Of a stretch of 64,000 nucleotides of DNA, positions 24,684-33,758 are shown piece by piece. The position numbers were made by a program, and so were the translations under genes. Location of the stretch: positions 143,862 through 207,861 of the forward strand of contig CAZGWD010000007.1 of assembly GCA_964529415.1 (NCBI GenBank). The letters are read 5' to 3'. The notes below the pieces were generated by a model, which had not been told where the DNA came from, did no database searches, and saw only the letters and a list, made by a program, of their open reading frames with translations. This DNA comes from CAYMPH01 sp964529415 (lineage in GTDB: Bacteria > Spirochaetota > UBA4802 > UBA5550). The stretch's first letter is position 1. Every line of letters begins with the position of its first letter.

Positions 24684-25649
24684 ATGAGCAATTTTAAAGT
24701 CATCTTTATTACAGTTTTGCTCCTGTTCCTGCCCATTATCACTTTTGGTGATATCATTGTAACCAATGACGATATGATTATCAACGGTAAAATTATTAAG
24801 GAAGCCAAAGGTGAATATGTTACTCTGGCCAATAATCATGGTGTTTTTAAAATTAAATACAGCAATATTAAAGAAATACAAAGAACAGCGAATTATCAGG
24901 AAGATATAAAAGTTTTCAACAAATTGGGGCAAACAGTCGATGAAACAGAGGTAAAAAAAAATTATGAGAAAGGCATTAAAAAACTTGAAGAACAAAATAT
25001 TAATGAAAATGAGATAAAACCTGAATTAATAATAATTGAACCTGATATTAAAGAGAATGAAGTTGGCTCAATTAAGATAGATCAGGATCCAAAAGATACT
25101 GAAATATTTACCAAAGATATAGAAATGGATTTTCAAGAGATCAAACCAGATGTTAAAAAGGCCAAACAGCCTACTCTTGAATTTTTATTATTTCTTTCCC
25201 CTTTTATTAATTTTAATTTTAAGCCTTTTGATACTATCATGCCATACGGGTATGGGGTTTTAATTGGAGGAAATATCCTATTTCAAAAAAAATTCATTTA
25301 TTTACCTGCCGGTACAACTATTGAAATGCAGTATTATCATTCCGGTGAAGCTGTTAAAAAAATAGATGGTTTCCGTTTTGCAGCAGGCCCTATCTGGATT
25401 ATACCTTTGAAATATCTGAACCTGGCCTTTTCAGTTACATTTGGTGCCGGGTATTATGGTATTAATGGGATTAATGAAAAAAAAGAAGCTTTGAAATTTA
25501 ATTTTACTTTTGCATCAGGGCCGGAATTTTTTATCTCTTCTTGGATAATTTCACCAAAAATAAGATTTGATTATATACATGATGGAGTTGCACCTTTATT
25601 TGGGATTGGGATTTCTCTTGAAGCTGGATACCGTTTTCAATTTTTTTAA
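24684..25649 (+). CDS. Sm-like module plus C-terminal beta-barrel outer membrane protein
   Basis: 321 residues with a signal peptide (cleaved near TFGD). The mature N-terminus is the same module as the end of the preceding protein: VTNDDMIINGKIIKEAKGEY, then FKIKYSNIKEI. An acidic linker (about 85-165) follows. About 155 C-terminal residues of alternating hydrophobic strands (FINFNFKPF, FIYLPAGTTIEMQYY, FRFAAGPIWIIP, LEAGYRFQFF) end in Phe, as outer-membrane beta-barrels do. An eight-stranded barrel fits the length. The gap to the upstream gene is 3 bp. Confidence 0.75.
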   Translation: MSNFKVIFITVLLLFLPIITFGDIIVTNDDMIINGKIIKEAKGEYVTLANNHGVFKIKYSNIKEIQRTANYQEDIKVFNKLGQTVDETEVKKNYEKGIKKLEEQNINENEIKPELIIIEPDIKENEVGSIKIDQDPKDTEIFTKDIEMDFQEIKPDVKKAKQPTLEFLLFLSPFINFNFKPFDTIMPYGYGVLIGGNILFQKKFIYLPAGTTIEMQYYHSGEAVKKIDGFRFAAGPIWIIPLKYLNLAFSVTFGAGYYGINGINEKKEALKFNFTFASGPEFFISSWIISPKIRFDYIHDGVAPLFGIGISLEAGYRFQFF

Positions 25650-25679
25650 TAAGAATAATTTTTAAAATAAAATAATGTT

Positions 25680-26474
25680 TCATTCGGTAGTTGCAGACAC
25701 AGTTTCATAAGGAATTATATTTCCATTTCCATCCTGCACGAAAACATTAAACCAGTACGTAGTGAGTTTTTTACTCATATGCGACACGCATCCCGTAACA
25801 TTTGCAGTCCATGCCATATTGTTCACAGCAGAGTTTATAGCATTTTCATAAGTCGCGACATCAGCTGCAATTTCTGATGAATATACTGCATAAAGAAGCT
25901 GCGCCTGAGGTGTTTCAATATCAGTAGATGCGGTCCATGAAATGGTTATTTTTTTATTGCTTACAACTGGAACATCATCTATTGTACCGGCTGCAGGAAC
26001 ATTTCCTGTTGGAACTGTATCAATATTTGGGATATACGCTGATACTGCTCCATTCGTGTCCTTTACAAATACATTATAATAATAGCCGGCTCCGGTTGTA
26101 ATTAAACACTGTGAAATATTTACTGTCCAGTCAAGGAACAATCCGCTTGATGGCAGGCCTGGTCCGGAAATGCTGGCAGATTCCCCAAACGAATGATAAA
26201 CAATATACTGTAGTCCTGATTCGGGTGTTAAATCATCAGTAGATTTTGTCCATAATATCTTTCCAGCTACAATATTTAGTGTTCCATTGCCGCCGGGAAC
26301 CGGATTTTGATTCTGGTATGGATTTTCCAGTAAAAAAGCAAATTCATTGCTGGTGCAGGATATAGTCAAAATTAATAAAACTATTGAAAATCCACAAAAA
26401 AGTGAACTGAATGCAGATTGAATGAAATTATTTTTAATTTCTAAAAAATCCATTTTTTTTATATCAGGTTTCAT
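25680..26474 (-). CDS. Lipoprotein with two fibronectin-III-like repeats
   Basis: 264 residues. The signal region is long and ends in lipobox LTISC (about residues 36-40). Two repeats of about 95-100 residues share the pattern W(T/S)xSTDxxTPxxxLxYxVY (KSTDDLTPESGLQYIVY and ASTDIETPQAQLLYAVY) and end in NVFVKDTNG / NVFVQDGNG. This is a fibronectin-III-like surface module I associate with spirochaete lipoproteins. A binding role is possible but unproven. The start could be the Met at residue 8. Confidence 0.7.
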   Translation of the reverse strand: MKPDIKKMDFLEIKNNFIQSAFSSLFCGFSIVLLILTISCTSNEFAFLLENPYQNQNPVPGGNGTLNIVAGKILWTKSTDDLTPESGLQYIVYHSFGESASISGPGLPSSGLFLDWTVNISQCLITTGAGYYYNVFVKDTNGAVSAYIPNIDTVPTGNVPAAGTIDDVPVVSNKKITISWTASTDIETPQAQLLYAVYSSEIAADVATYENAINSAVNNMAWTANVTGCVSHMSKKLTTYWFNVFVQDGNGNIIPYETVSATTE

Positions 26475-26644
26475 AATAACTTTTTTATCCTGATATTCAC
26501 TCCCTATGTATTAAAAATAATACAGATTTATCAATCTATACAATATATAATAATATTATTTTTACTGAATTTCAAGCTAAGCAGAATTTTTTTATTGATA
26601 TATAACATTATTTTAGTTTTGATCATTTACAAATTAAACGAAGC

Positions 26645-28693
26645 TTATTTTAATAAATATTTTGATAAAAGTTCATTTATTGGCATAGGATGTGCAAAAT
26701 AAAATCCCTGGTAAAAGTTGCAATTGAGCTTTTTGAAAAATTCCACCTGTTCAATTAGCTCAAAACCTTCAGCAATTATTGTAAGATTCAAGGATTTTCC
26801 AAGTTCTATAATATACTTGGCGAGTAATTCCTTTTTTTCTTCACCAGGGATTGCCTGAACAAAGGCCATATCAATTTTTATTATATCAACAGGCAGTTCA
26901 GCCAAATATGACAGCGAAGAAAAGCCCTTACCGAAATCATCTATAGCAATTAAAAAACCGTTTCTCTTAAGTTCAGAAAGACTTTTATGCGCAAGCAGAA
27001 TGTTCTCAACAAGAGTGCTTTCAGTTATTTCAAGAATTATCCGGCCTGGATCGATCCTGTGCTGTTTTGCAAATGAAGAAAGAAATTTCCCGTAATCGGA
27101 ATCTACAATCTGATTTGATGAAAGATTAATGCTTATGCCGATCTGGTTTTTTATTTTCATTTCCATGTCGTAAAAAGCGTTGCGGACCACAAAATTATCA
27201 ATTTCTTTCATTAGGCCCGCTTTTTTAATCAGAGGTATAAAATTTCCCGGGCCTTTAATATTCGGATCAGTATTGGAGCATCTTAACAGGGCTTCCACAT
27301 ATTCAATTTTTCCACTGATGTTAAATATTGGATGATAAAATAATACGAATTCATCCTTTGAAATACAATTTCTTAAAAGATTAACAGTATGAATTTTTCT
27401 GGATGAGCCTTCCTGTAATTCTCTGGAGAAAAGAGAAAAAGAATTTTTATTTTTTTTAGCTATATGTATAGTGCTGTAGGCATTATTCATAATAGATTCA
27501 AGGTCATTTCCGTCACGGGGAATGAGAAGAATGGCAATACTTACTGTCAGCATATAAGACATCTCTGAAAGCTTAAAGGGAACCCTCAGGCTTGTTAATA
27601 TTTTTGATGCAAATATTTTCGCATCATCATCAGTATTTATATCAGGCGATAAAAAAACAAAATCGTCTCCGCCAATACGGTAAAATCTTCCCAGCGGTTT
27701 AAAATTGCCTGTCATTCTCAAAGACAGCATTTTTAGTATCTCATCACCTACGCTTTCACCATATGACTCGTTGATGTTTTTAAAATCATCAATATCGAAA
27801 AAAACAAGAGAAAAATTCTTGCCTGTCTGTGCGGATTTATTTAGTTCCATCTGCAGTTCTTTTCTGAAGCCGGTAATATTCTGAACACCTATCTCCTGAT
27901 CATAATATAAATCCTTTCTGATTTTATTCTTAATATTTACAAGCTGGGTGTTGTAATTAATGAATAATTCAAATATTGCGAATGTCATGAATATTATCAA
28001 TATAGCGATGCTGAAAGACATGAATGGAAAGCCTTTATATAAACTGCTTGAATCCTTACCGGAAAATATTGCAATAAAAAAATAAATAAACGCTATATAG
28101 CTGATTATAAGAAGGCCAATCAATATTTTTGTTATAGGGACGCTGCTTTTATTCTGTATCTCTTTTTTTAATAAAATTATTATTGAATACATGAGATATA
28201 TAAAAAGAAGGATGTTTCTGATCAATAGTAACAGACTGGAGTTATTTAAGTGTTCGCTTTCAATTTGTATGCCTGTAAAGTAATATTGATTTTTCATAAA
28301 CAAATCAGGTAAAATAATTCCGGAAACTAAAATGGCAAATACAGCAATAATTCCTATCAGAAAAAATATTCTGTTGATTTTTTTTAATTTTGGGGTAAGT
28401 TCATAAACCTGGCCGACAAAATATGGTGCAATGAATAGAAATAACATAGGAACGCATTCTTTAAATAATAATAAAAAGTTTGCTGCTTCTTTATCAGGTA
28501 TGATAGTAGTAAAAACAGATATAAAAATATCACTCAGGATATATATAAATGCAACACAGCTAACAATTAATGAAGACAGGGTTGTTTTTTGAGGCATTTT
28601 AATATAATTGAACGCAAACTGTATTACAGAATAAACAATTATTCCGGAGAAAAAAAGTTTCAGGCTATAAAAAAAAATCTGCAGATTTTCCAT
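26645..28693 (-). CDS. Membrane GGDEF-EAL protein (c-di-GMP turnover)
   Basis: 682 residues. Eight hydrophobic segments in the first 245 residues form a membrane sensor of the 7TM kind. The GGDEF domain (about 265-425) keeps the active signature as IGGDDF. The EAL domain (about 430-680) keeps VEALLR, INLSSNQ, EITES, the paired Asp of AIDDFGKGFSSL, KIDM, AEGFE and NFYQGF. Both cyclase and phosphodiesterase activities could be intact; which dominates cannot be told. GAGAGA precedes the ATG. Confidence 0.9.
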   Translation of the reverse strand: MENLQIFFYSLKLFFSGIIVYSVIQFAFNYIKMPQKTTLSSLIVSCVAFIYILSDIFISVFTTIIPDKEAANFLLLFKECVPMLFLFIAPYFVGQVYELTPKLKKINRIFFLIGIIAVFAILVSGIILPDLFMKNQYYFTGIQIESEHLNNSSLLLLIRNILLFIYLMYSIIILLKKEIQNKSSVPITKILIGLLIISYIAFIYFFIAIFSGKDSSSLYKGFPFMSFSIAILIIFMTFAIFELFINYNTQLVNIKNKIRKDLYYDQEIGVQNITGFRKELQMELNKSAQTGKNFSLVFFDIDDFKNINESYGESVGDEILKMLSLRMTGNFKPLGRFYRIGGDDFVFLSPDINTDDDAKIFASKILTSLRVPFKLSEMSYMLTVSIAILLIPRDGNDLESIMNNAYSTIHIAKKNKNSFSLFSRELQEGSSRKIHTVNLLRNCISKDEFVLFYHPIFNISGKIEYVEALLRCSNTDPNIKGPGNFIPLIKKAGLMKEIDNFVVRNAFYDMEMKIKNQIGISINLSSNQIVDSDYGKFLSSFAKQHRIDPGRIILEITESTLVENILLAHKSLSELKRNGFLIAIDDFGKGFSSLSYLAELPVDIIKIDMAFVQAIPGEEKKELLAKYIIELGKSLNLTIIAEGFELIEQVEFFKKLNCNFYQGFYFAHPMPINELLSKYLLK

Positions 28694-29023
28694 ATTCTCT
28701 CGAAATAATCAAAATATCCTTGAGGAATTGCATTATTACAAAATGTCCTTCATGCTTTTACCATGCTGTGCGATAATACACATCAGGTTTCCGATAGGAG
28801 GTTATCATTATAAGATACTCTTTTATATAGCTGTCAAGATAAAAAAAATCAGCAAAGTCTGTAAAAATTTATAATGATTTAAATGAATTTATTTATAAAT
28901 AAATTCATTTAAAAATATAAAAACCCAGTTAAAAATTTTACTTGATAAATAGATGACATACCCTTGCATTATCAACAGACAACACCAAATAACAGCAATC
29001 AAACTTTCAAGCAGGAAACCAAT
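28694..29023. other. 330-bp divergent intergenic region
   Basis: Separates the GGDEF-EAL gene (minus) from glnS (plus). The only clear structure is a perfect 30-bp AT palindrome at 28881-28910 (aaatgaatttatttataaat continuing symmetrically). No small gene seen. Confidence 0.5.
28881..28910. repeat. Perfect 30-bp AT palindrome
   Basis: Reads identically on both strands and lies about 110-140 bp upstream of the glnS ATG. It could be a cruciform, operator or fortuitous AT structure. Confidence 0.7.
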
Positions 29024-30724
29024 ATGAGCGGAAACGAATTCACCGGCAGCGAACTATTAAAATCAAATTTTATAAAGGAATTTGTCAGGGAATATCTCCA
29101 GAATAATCCCGGCGCACAAATTGTTACCCGCTTCCCTCCGGAACCGAACGGTTATCTGCACATTGGTCATGCTAAATCAATATGCCTTAATTTCGGCCTT
29201 GCGAATGAGTTCGGAGGGAAATGCAACCTGCGTTTCGATGACACCAATCCTTCGAAAGAGGAAACCGAATATGTCGATTCGATTCAGGGTGATGTGAAAT
29301 GGCTCGGCTTTGACTGGGGTAATAATCTTTTTTACGCATCAGATTACTTCGAGAAGCTTTATGATATAGCCGTATTTCTTATTAAAAAAGGTAAAGCCTA
29401 TGTATGCGACCTCTCAGCAGATGAAATGCGCGATTACAGGGGAACTCTTACAAAACCTGGAACTGAATCGCCGTACCGTAACCGAAGCGTTGAGGATAAC
29501 CTTGATCTGTTCAAGCGAATGAGAAACGGAGAATTCAAAGAAGGCGAACACACTCTTCGCGCGAAAGTGGACATGTCTTCATCTTATATTATTATGCGTG
29601 ATCCGGTAATGTACCGGATTCAGTTTTCCCATCACCACCGTACAGGAGACACATGGTGCATATACCCGATGTATGATTTTGCTCACGGACTTTCAGATGC
29701 GATCGAAGGGATTACTCATTCAATATGCACGCTTGAGTTCGAGAACAACCGCCCGCTATACGACTGGTTCGTCAATGCAGCAGAGATGCCTCACAAACCG
29801 CGACAGATTGAATTCGCACGCCTTTCACTCACCTATACTGTTATGAGCAAACGCAAACTGCTCGATCTGGTGAACAAGGGATACGTCAAAGGCTGGGATG
29901 ACCCCCGTATGCCTACTATTGCAGGAATACGCCGCAGAGGTTATACTCCGGAAGCGATACGTGATTTTGCTGAACGGATCGGAGTTGCCAAAAGCGACAA
30001 CATGGTTGAAATTGCGATGCTTGAGCATTGCCTTCGGGAAGACCTTAATAAAAGCGCCCAGCGCGTAATGGCTGTGCTCGATCCGGTAAAAGTTATAATT
30101 GACAATTATCCGGATGGAAAAACTGAAATGTGTGAAGCTGTCAATAATCCTGAGGATGAAAGCATGGGCACGAGAATGATGCCATTCTCAAAAGAACTCT
30201 GGATCGATAAAAATGATTTTATGGAAACGCCGGTAAAAGGATTTCACAGGTTATGCCCTGGAATGGAAGTACGCTTCAAACACGCTTACTATATCACCTG
30301 CTCTTCGATTGATAAAAATTCCGACGGCTCGATAAAGACTGTACACTGCACCTATGATCCTGCAACCAAAAAAGGCTGGAGCGAAGACGGCCGTAAAGTG
30401 AAAGGAACAATTCACTGGGTGAGCGCCCGGCATGCTGTTGAAGCGGAAGTTCGGCTTTACGATCACCTTTTCACAAAAGAAAATCCCGATGATCTCGGCG
30501 AAGGTGAAGACTATAAAACAAATCTCAACGATAAATCGCTTATCGTTATAGAAAAAGCATTCGTTGAGCCTTTCGTGAAAGATATATCTATAGGCGGCAG
30601 AGTTCAGTTTGACAGAACAGGATACTTCTGCAAAGATCCGGATTCTACACAGGATAAGCCTGTATTTAACAGAACGGTTTCGCTTAAGGATTCATGGGGA
30701 AAATCAGCGGCTAAAACTGCATAA
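29024..30724 (+). CDS. glnS: Glutaminyl-tRNA synthetase
   Basis: 566 residues from ATG at 29024, chosen for the AGGAAA site and the family N-terminus. An upstream in-frame TTG adds 20 non-conserved residues. Class I signatures are RFPPEPNGYLHIGHAKS (HIGH) and VMSKRKL (KMSKS). NLRFDDTNP, the acceptor-binding region PMYDFAHGLSDAIEGITHS and the C-terminal anticodon-binding barrel (FVKDISIGGRVQFDRTGYF) are complete. It charges tRNA-Gln directly. Codon use is markedly GC-richer (cgc, ctc, ggc, gcg codons) than flanking genes, a sign of acquisition from another lineage, as is known for bacterial GlnRS in general. Confidence 0.96.
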   Translation: MSGNEFTGSELLKSNFIKEFVREYLQNNPGAQIVTRFPPEPNGYLHIGHAKSICLNFGLANEFGGKCNLRFDDTNPSKEETEYVDSIQGDVKWLGFDWGNNLFYASDYFEKLYDIAVFLIKKGKAYVCDLSADEMRDYRGTLTKPGTESPYRNRSVEDNLDLFKRMRNGEFKEGEHTLRAKVDMSSSYIIMRDPVMYRIQFSHHHRTGDTWCIYPMYDFAHGLSDAIEGITHSICTLEFENNRPLYDWFVNAAEMPHKPRQIEFARLSLTYTVMSKRKLLDLVNKGYVKGWDDPRMPTIAGIRRRGYTPEAIRDFAERIGVAKSDNMVEIAMLEHCLREDLNKSAQRVMAVLDPVKVIIDNYPDGKTEMCEAVNNPEDESMGTRMMPFSKELWIDKNDFMETPVKGFHRLCPGMEVRFKHAYYITCSSIDKNSDGSIKTVHCTYDPATKKGWSEDGRKVKGTIHWVSARHAVEAEVRLYDHLFTKENPDDLGEGEDYKTNLNDKSLIVIEKAFVEPFVKDISIGGRVQFDRTGYFCKDPDSTQDKPVFNRTVSLKDSWGKSAAKTA

Positions 30725-30791
30725 TTGATTTTTTTTCACGCTGGGTATGAGATACAAGAAGTTATTTATAAATGAAGTTAATTCATTAGTA

Positions 30792-30825
30792 AAATAAAAA
30801 AAAGCAGTCTGATTTAGACTGCTTT
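30792..30825 (-). terminator. Terminator of the tRNA-Pro/tRNA-Arg transcript
   Basis: Stem aaagcagtct / agactgcttt (30801-30810 with 30816-30825). A T run follows on the minus strand. It also faces the end of glnS. Confidence 0.85.
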
Positions 30826-30836
30826 AATTTAACGTT

Positions 30837-30910
30837 CGCGCCACACAGGACTCGAACCTGTTACCTACGGCTTAGAAGGCCGTTGCTCTATCCAGCTGAG
30901 CTAGTGGCGC
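30837..30910 (-). tRNA. tRNA-Arg (TCT)
   Basis: Acceptor GCGCCAC/GTGGCGC with G73. Anticodon arm GGCCT...: loop CTTCTAA gives TCT. T loop TTCGAGT. CCA not encoded. It lies 6 bp downstream of tRNA-Pro on the same transcript. Confidence 0.95.
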
Positions 30911-30916
30911 ATTATT

Positions 30917-30990
30917 TCGGGGTGAGAGGATTTGAACCTCCGACAGCCTGCTCCCAAAGCAGGTGCGCTACCGGGCTGCGCTACACCCCG
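30917..30990 (-). tRNA. tRNA-Pro (TGG)
   Basis: Acceptor CGGGGTG/CACCCCG with A73. Anticodon stem CCTGC/GCAGG encloses TTTGGGA (anticodon TGG). T loop TTCAAAT. First gene of a two-tRNA operon with tRNA-Arg. Confidence 0.95.
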
Positions 30991-31004
30991 TGAAATATAA
31001 AACC

Positions 31005-31033
31005 AGAATATTTTTGATATATCGAAGTGTCAA
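31005..31033 (-). promoter_or_regulatory. Promoter of the tRNA-Pro/tRNA-Arg operon
   Basis: Minus-strand TTGACA (31033-31028), exactly 17 bp, TATTCT (31010-31005). The predicted start is about 8 bp before the tRNA-Pro 5' end. Confidence 0.8.
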
Positions 31034-31156
31034 TATTTTTTCTATAATATATAAAGTTATAGTTGAAAAGATATGCTTTCCTGATATAAATGTCATTTTA
31101 AAAATCAAATCAGATAATATTTTAAATACATGATATTTACAGATAAGGAGCCGCAA

Positions 31157-32596
31157 ATGAGAGTCAGATTCGCACCGAGTCCGACAGGTTTTCTTCATAT
31201 CGGAAATGCAAGAACTGCTGTTGCAAATTTTATTATTGCCACAAAGGAAAAAGCTGAATACATCCTCAGAATTGAAGATACAGATATTGAAAGAAGTTCA
31301 AAAGAATCAGAGGATTCAATTCTTGCAGATCTCAAATGGCTCGGCATTAAATGGACAGAAGGACCTGATTGCGGAGGAGATTACGGCCCGTACAGACAAT
31401 CTGAGAGATATGATATTTATCAGGAATATACAGATAAACTGATTTCTCTTGGTTCAGCTTATCATTGCTACTGCTCAAAAGAAGAACTGGATATAATTAG
31501 AAAAGAATCCGAAGCTCAGAAAAAAGACTTTGTTTATTCCGGGAAATGCAGGAATCTTTCGGCTGATGAAAAAAAGAAATTTGAAAGTGAAGGCAGAAAA
31601 CCAACTGTAAGATTCCGTGTACCTGAAAATGAATCTATTAAAGTAAATGATCTCATCAAGGGCGAAATTGTCTTCAACAGCGAAAATATCGGCGGAGATT
31701 TTATAATAGTCCGTTCTGACGGACATCCGATTTACAATTACATTGTTATTATTGATGATATGATGATGAAAATTACTCATGTTATCCGCGGAGAAGATCA
31801 TCTGTCCAATACTCCAAAACAGATCTGCATTGCCAGGGCATTGAATCTTCCATCGCCTCAGTACGCTCACCTGCCCCTAATTCTGGGTCCTGACAGAGCC
31901 AAACTAAGCAAGAGGCATGGAATCACTTCTGTAGAATTATACAGTAAGGAAGGATATCTTCCGGAAGCTTTAATGAATTACCTTTCAACTCTCGGCTGGG
32001 CTTCAGATTCAGGTGAAGAAATATTATCAATTGAACAGATAGCTTCCCAGTTTAATCTTTTAAATCTCGGAAAAAGCGCATCCGTATTCGATTTTCAGAA
32101 ACTAAAATGGATGAACGGAATTTATATAAGAAATTATCCTATTGATAAATTAACAGATCTGATGATACCATATATCAAAAATTCAGGAATTAATATAGAT
32201 TCATTTGACAGAGAATTTCTTGAAAAGACAATAAATATACTAAAGGGGAACTGTGAAATACTGTCTGATATATCAAAAGTAATCGGCATGCTTCTTCTCG
32301 ATGTTAACGAACCGGACGATGATTGCAATAATATACTGAAAGAAGAAGATTCGATTAAATTGATAAAAGCTTCTTCAGAAATATTTGATTCTGTTCCGGA
32401 TGAAAATTTCACAGCAAATTTATTAAATTCCATAAAAGAAAAATCAGGTTTCAAAGGGAAAAAACTTTTTCATCCAGTCCGGGCTATGCTTACAGGCAGA
32501 TTAAACGGCCCTGAGCTTGATATAGTTATACCAGTAATCGGCCGTGAAAAATGCAGAATGAGAATTGATTACTGCTTAAAGAAATATGCAGGATAA
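31157..32596 (+). CDS. gltX: Glutamyl-tRNA synthetase
   Basis: 480 residues from ATG at 31157 (AAGGAG site, and VRFAPSPTGFLHIGNARTA at the N-terminus). An in-frame ATG 27 bp upstream lacks a site. HIGH-type signature HIGN, RIEDTD, YNYIVIIDDMMM, ITHVIRGEDHLSNTPKQ and the KMSKS signature KLSKRHG are all present. The C-terminal helical anticodon-binding domain ends in LDIVIPVIGREKCRMRI. It charges tRNA-Glu; with glnS in the same window, a discriminating enzyme is expected. thiL starts 8 bp after its stop. Confidence 0.96.
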   Translation: MRVRFAPSPTGFLHIGNARTAVANFIIATKEKAEYILRIEDTDIERSSKESEDSILADLKWLGIKWTEGPDCGGDYGPYRQSERYDIYQEYTDKLISLGSAYHCYCSKEELDIIRKESEAQKKDFVYSGKCRNLSADEKKKFESEGRKPTVRFRVPENESIKVNDLIKGEIVFNSENIGGDFIIVRSDGHPIYNYIVIIDDMMMKITHVIRGEDHLSNTPKQICIARALNLPSPQYAHLPLILGPDRAKLSKRHGITSVELYSKEGYLPEALMNYLSTLGWASDSGEEILSIEQIASQFNLLNLGKSASVFDFQKLKWMNGIYIRNYPIDKLTDLMIPYIKNSGINIDSFDREFLEKTINILKGNCEILSDISKVIGMLLLDVNEPDDDCNNILKEEDSIKLIKASSEIFDSVPDENFTANLLNSIKEKSGFKGKKLFHPVRAMLTGRLNGPELDIVIPVIGREKCRMRIDYCLKKYAG

Positions 32597-32604
32597 TTTT
32601 TTAT

Positions 32605-33612
32605 ATGAAGATAAAATCAGAATGGGATCTGATCGCAAAAATAGCTCAAAAGATTGAATTAAAAGGTCTTCCCTCAGCTTCTGATGCAGCTATAAATATA
32701 GGTGATGACTGTTTCGCATATAAAATTTCTAATGACAGATACGGCCTTATCAGCACTGATATGAGTGTCGAGGATGTGCATTTTAAAACTGCCTGGGCTA
32801 CTCCGGAACAAATCGGCTTCAAGGCAATGGCAGGAAATATTTCTGATATTTCAGCAATGGGCGGAAAACCCAGGTTTGCATTTATATCAATAGGAATACC
32901 AGATACAGTTTCAGAAAATTATGTTCTTTCCATATACGATGGCATTATTGAAGCTGCAAATATATCAGGAACTGTTTTATCCGGAGGCGACACTGTTTTA
33001 TCAGAAAAAATAATTATTTCAATTTCAATCTATGGCGAAACTATAATTTATCCTGTTCATAGAGCCGGAGCAGCAGCAGGTGATTTTATTTATATTACAG
33101 GTCATATCGGTTCATCAAAAGCCGGTCTTGCTATATTTGAATCAGGTGATAAAATAAAAATCAATAAATATCCAAATCTGATTAAAAGACATTTAATACC
33201 TGATATCAGAAGTTCTATAACAGAACAACTTCTAAATGAATTTTCACCAACAGCGATGATAGATATTTCAGATGGACTGCTTTCAGATTTAAATCACATC
33301 TGTGAATCAAGCGGAACAGGTTTTGAACTTAATCTAAATACTCTTCCAATTTCAGATGAAATGCAATTATATTGCCTTGAGTCAGATATTGACTTATATA
33401 AAACAGCTCTTGATAGCGGTGAGGAATATGAACTGCTTTTTACATCAAAAATTGATACATCAGACTGTAATATCAGCAAAATACAAATTACAAAAATCGG
33501 TAAAATCGTTGATGAAAATTACTTTGCAATAATAAATGGCAGAAAAGAAATTATTAATATTACCGGATACGATCATTTTAAATCCCCCCATCCGCCAGAG
33601 GGGGCGTTTTAG
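32605..33612 (+). CDS. thiL: Thiamine-monophosphate kinase
   Basis: 335 residues. The N-terminal segment WDLIAKIAQK, the metal-binding NIGDDCF, STDMSVEDVHF, NISDISAMGGKP, the second Asp cluster GGDTV, and DISDGLLSDLNHI and SGEEYELLF are diagnostic for ThiL of the PurM superfamily. It makes thiamine diphosphate from the monophosphate. The conserved end is at GYDHF; the last 11 residues (KSPHPPEGAF region) are encoded by a repeat element at 33583-33612 that has overwritten the original stop. Co-transcribed with gltX. Confidence 0.93.
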   Translation: MKIKSEWDLIAKIAQKIELKGLPSASDAAINIGDDCFAYKISNDRYGLISTDMSVEDVHFKTAWATPEQIGFKAMAGNISDISAMGGKPRFAFISIGIPDTVSENYVLSIYDGIIEAANISGTVLSGGDTVLSEKIIISISIYGETIIYPVHRAGAAAGDFIYITGHIGSSKAGLAIFESGDKIKINKYPNLIKRHLIPDIRSSITEQLLNEFSPTAMIDISDGLLSDLNHICESSGTGFELNLNTLPISDEMQLYCLESDIDLYKTALDSGEEYELLFTSKIDTSDCNISKIQITKIGKIVDENYFAIINGRKEIINITGYDHFKSPHPPEGAF

Positions 33613-33737
33613 GATGAAACTATAACTGATTTTTATGAATCATTACATCTGTTTTTTATAGAGTTTACAAAAGTTAAATTATCATAAAAATAAGCTGGAA
33701 TTGATTACGTGCCCCCTTCGGGGGACAGGGGGCAAAG
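33583..33737. repeat. Inverted pair of C/G-rich repeat arms at the thiL 3' end
   Basis: Left arm at 33583-33612 (tccccccatccgcc then agagggggcg). Right arm at 33710-33737 (gcccccttcggggg then acagggggc) is its approximate reverse complement, with about 20 matching positions in 26. The arms bracket 98 bp of AT-rich sequence and stand out from the surrounding composition. Probably a dispersed non-autonomous repeat. Confidence 0.6.
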
Positions 33738-33758
33738 TTCTAAAATTACGGAGGATTT

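Noticed and set aside
30837..30990. tRNA-associated integration site for a mobile element around glnS
   Set aside because: No integrase and no direct repeat of a tRNA 3' end were found nearby, so lateral transfer of glnS is argued from composition only.
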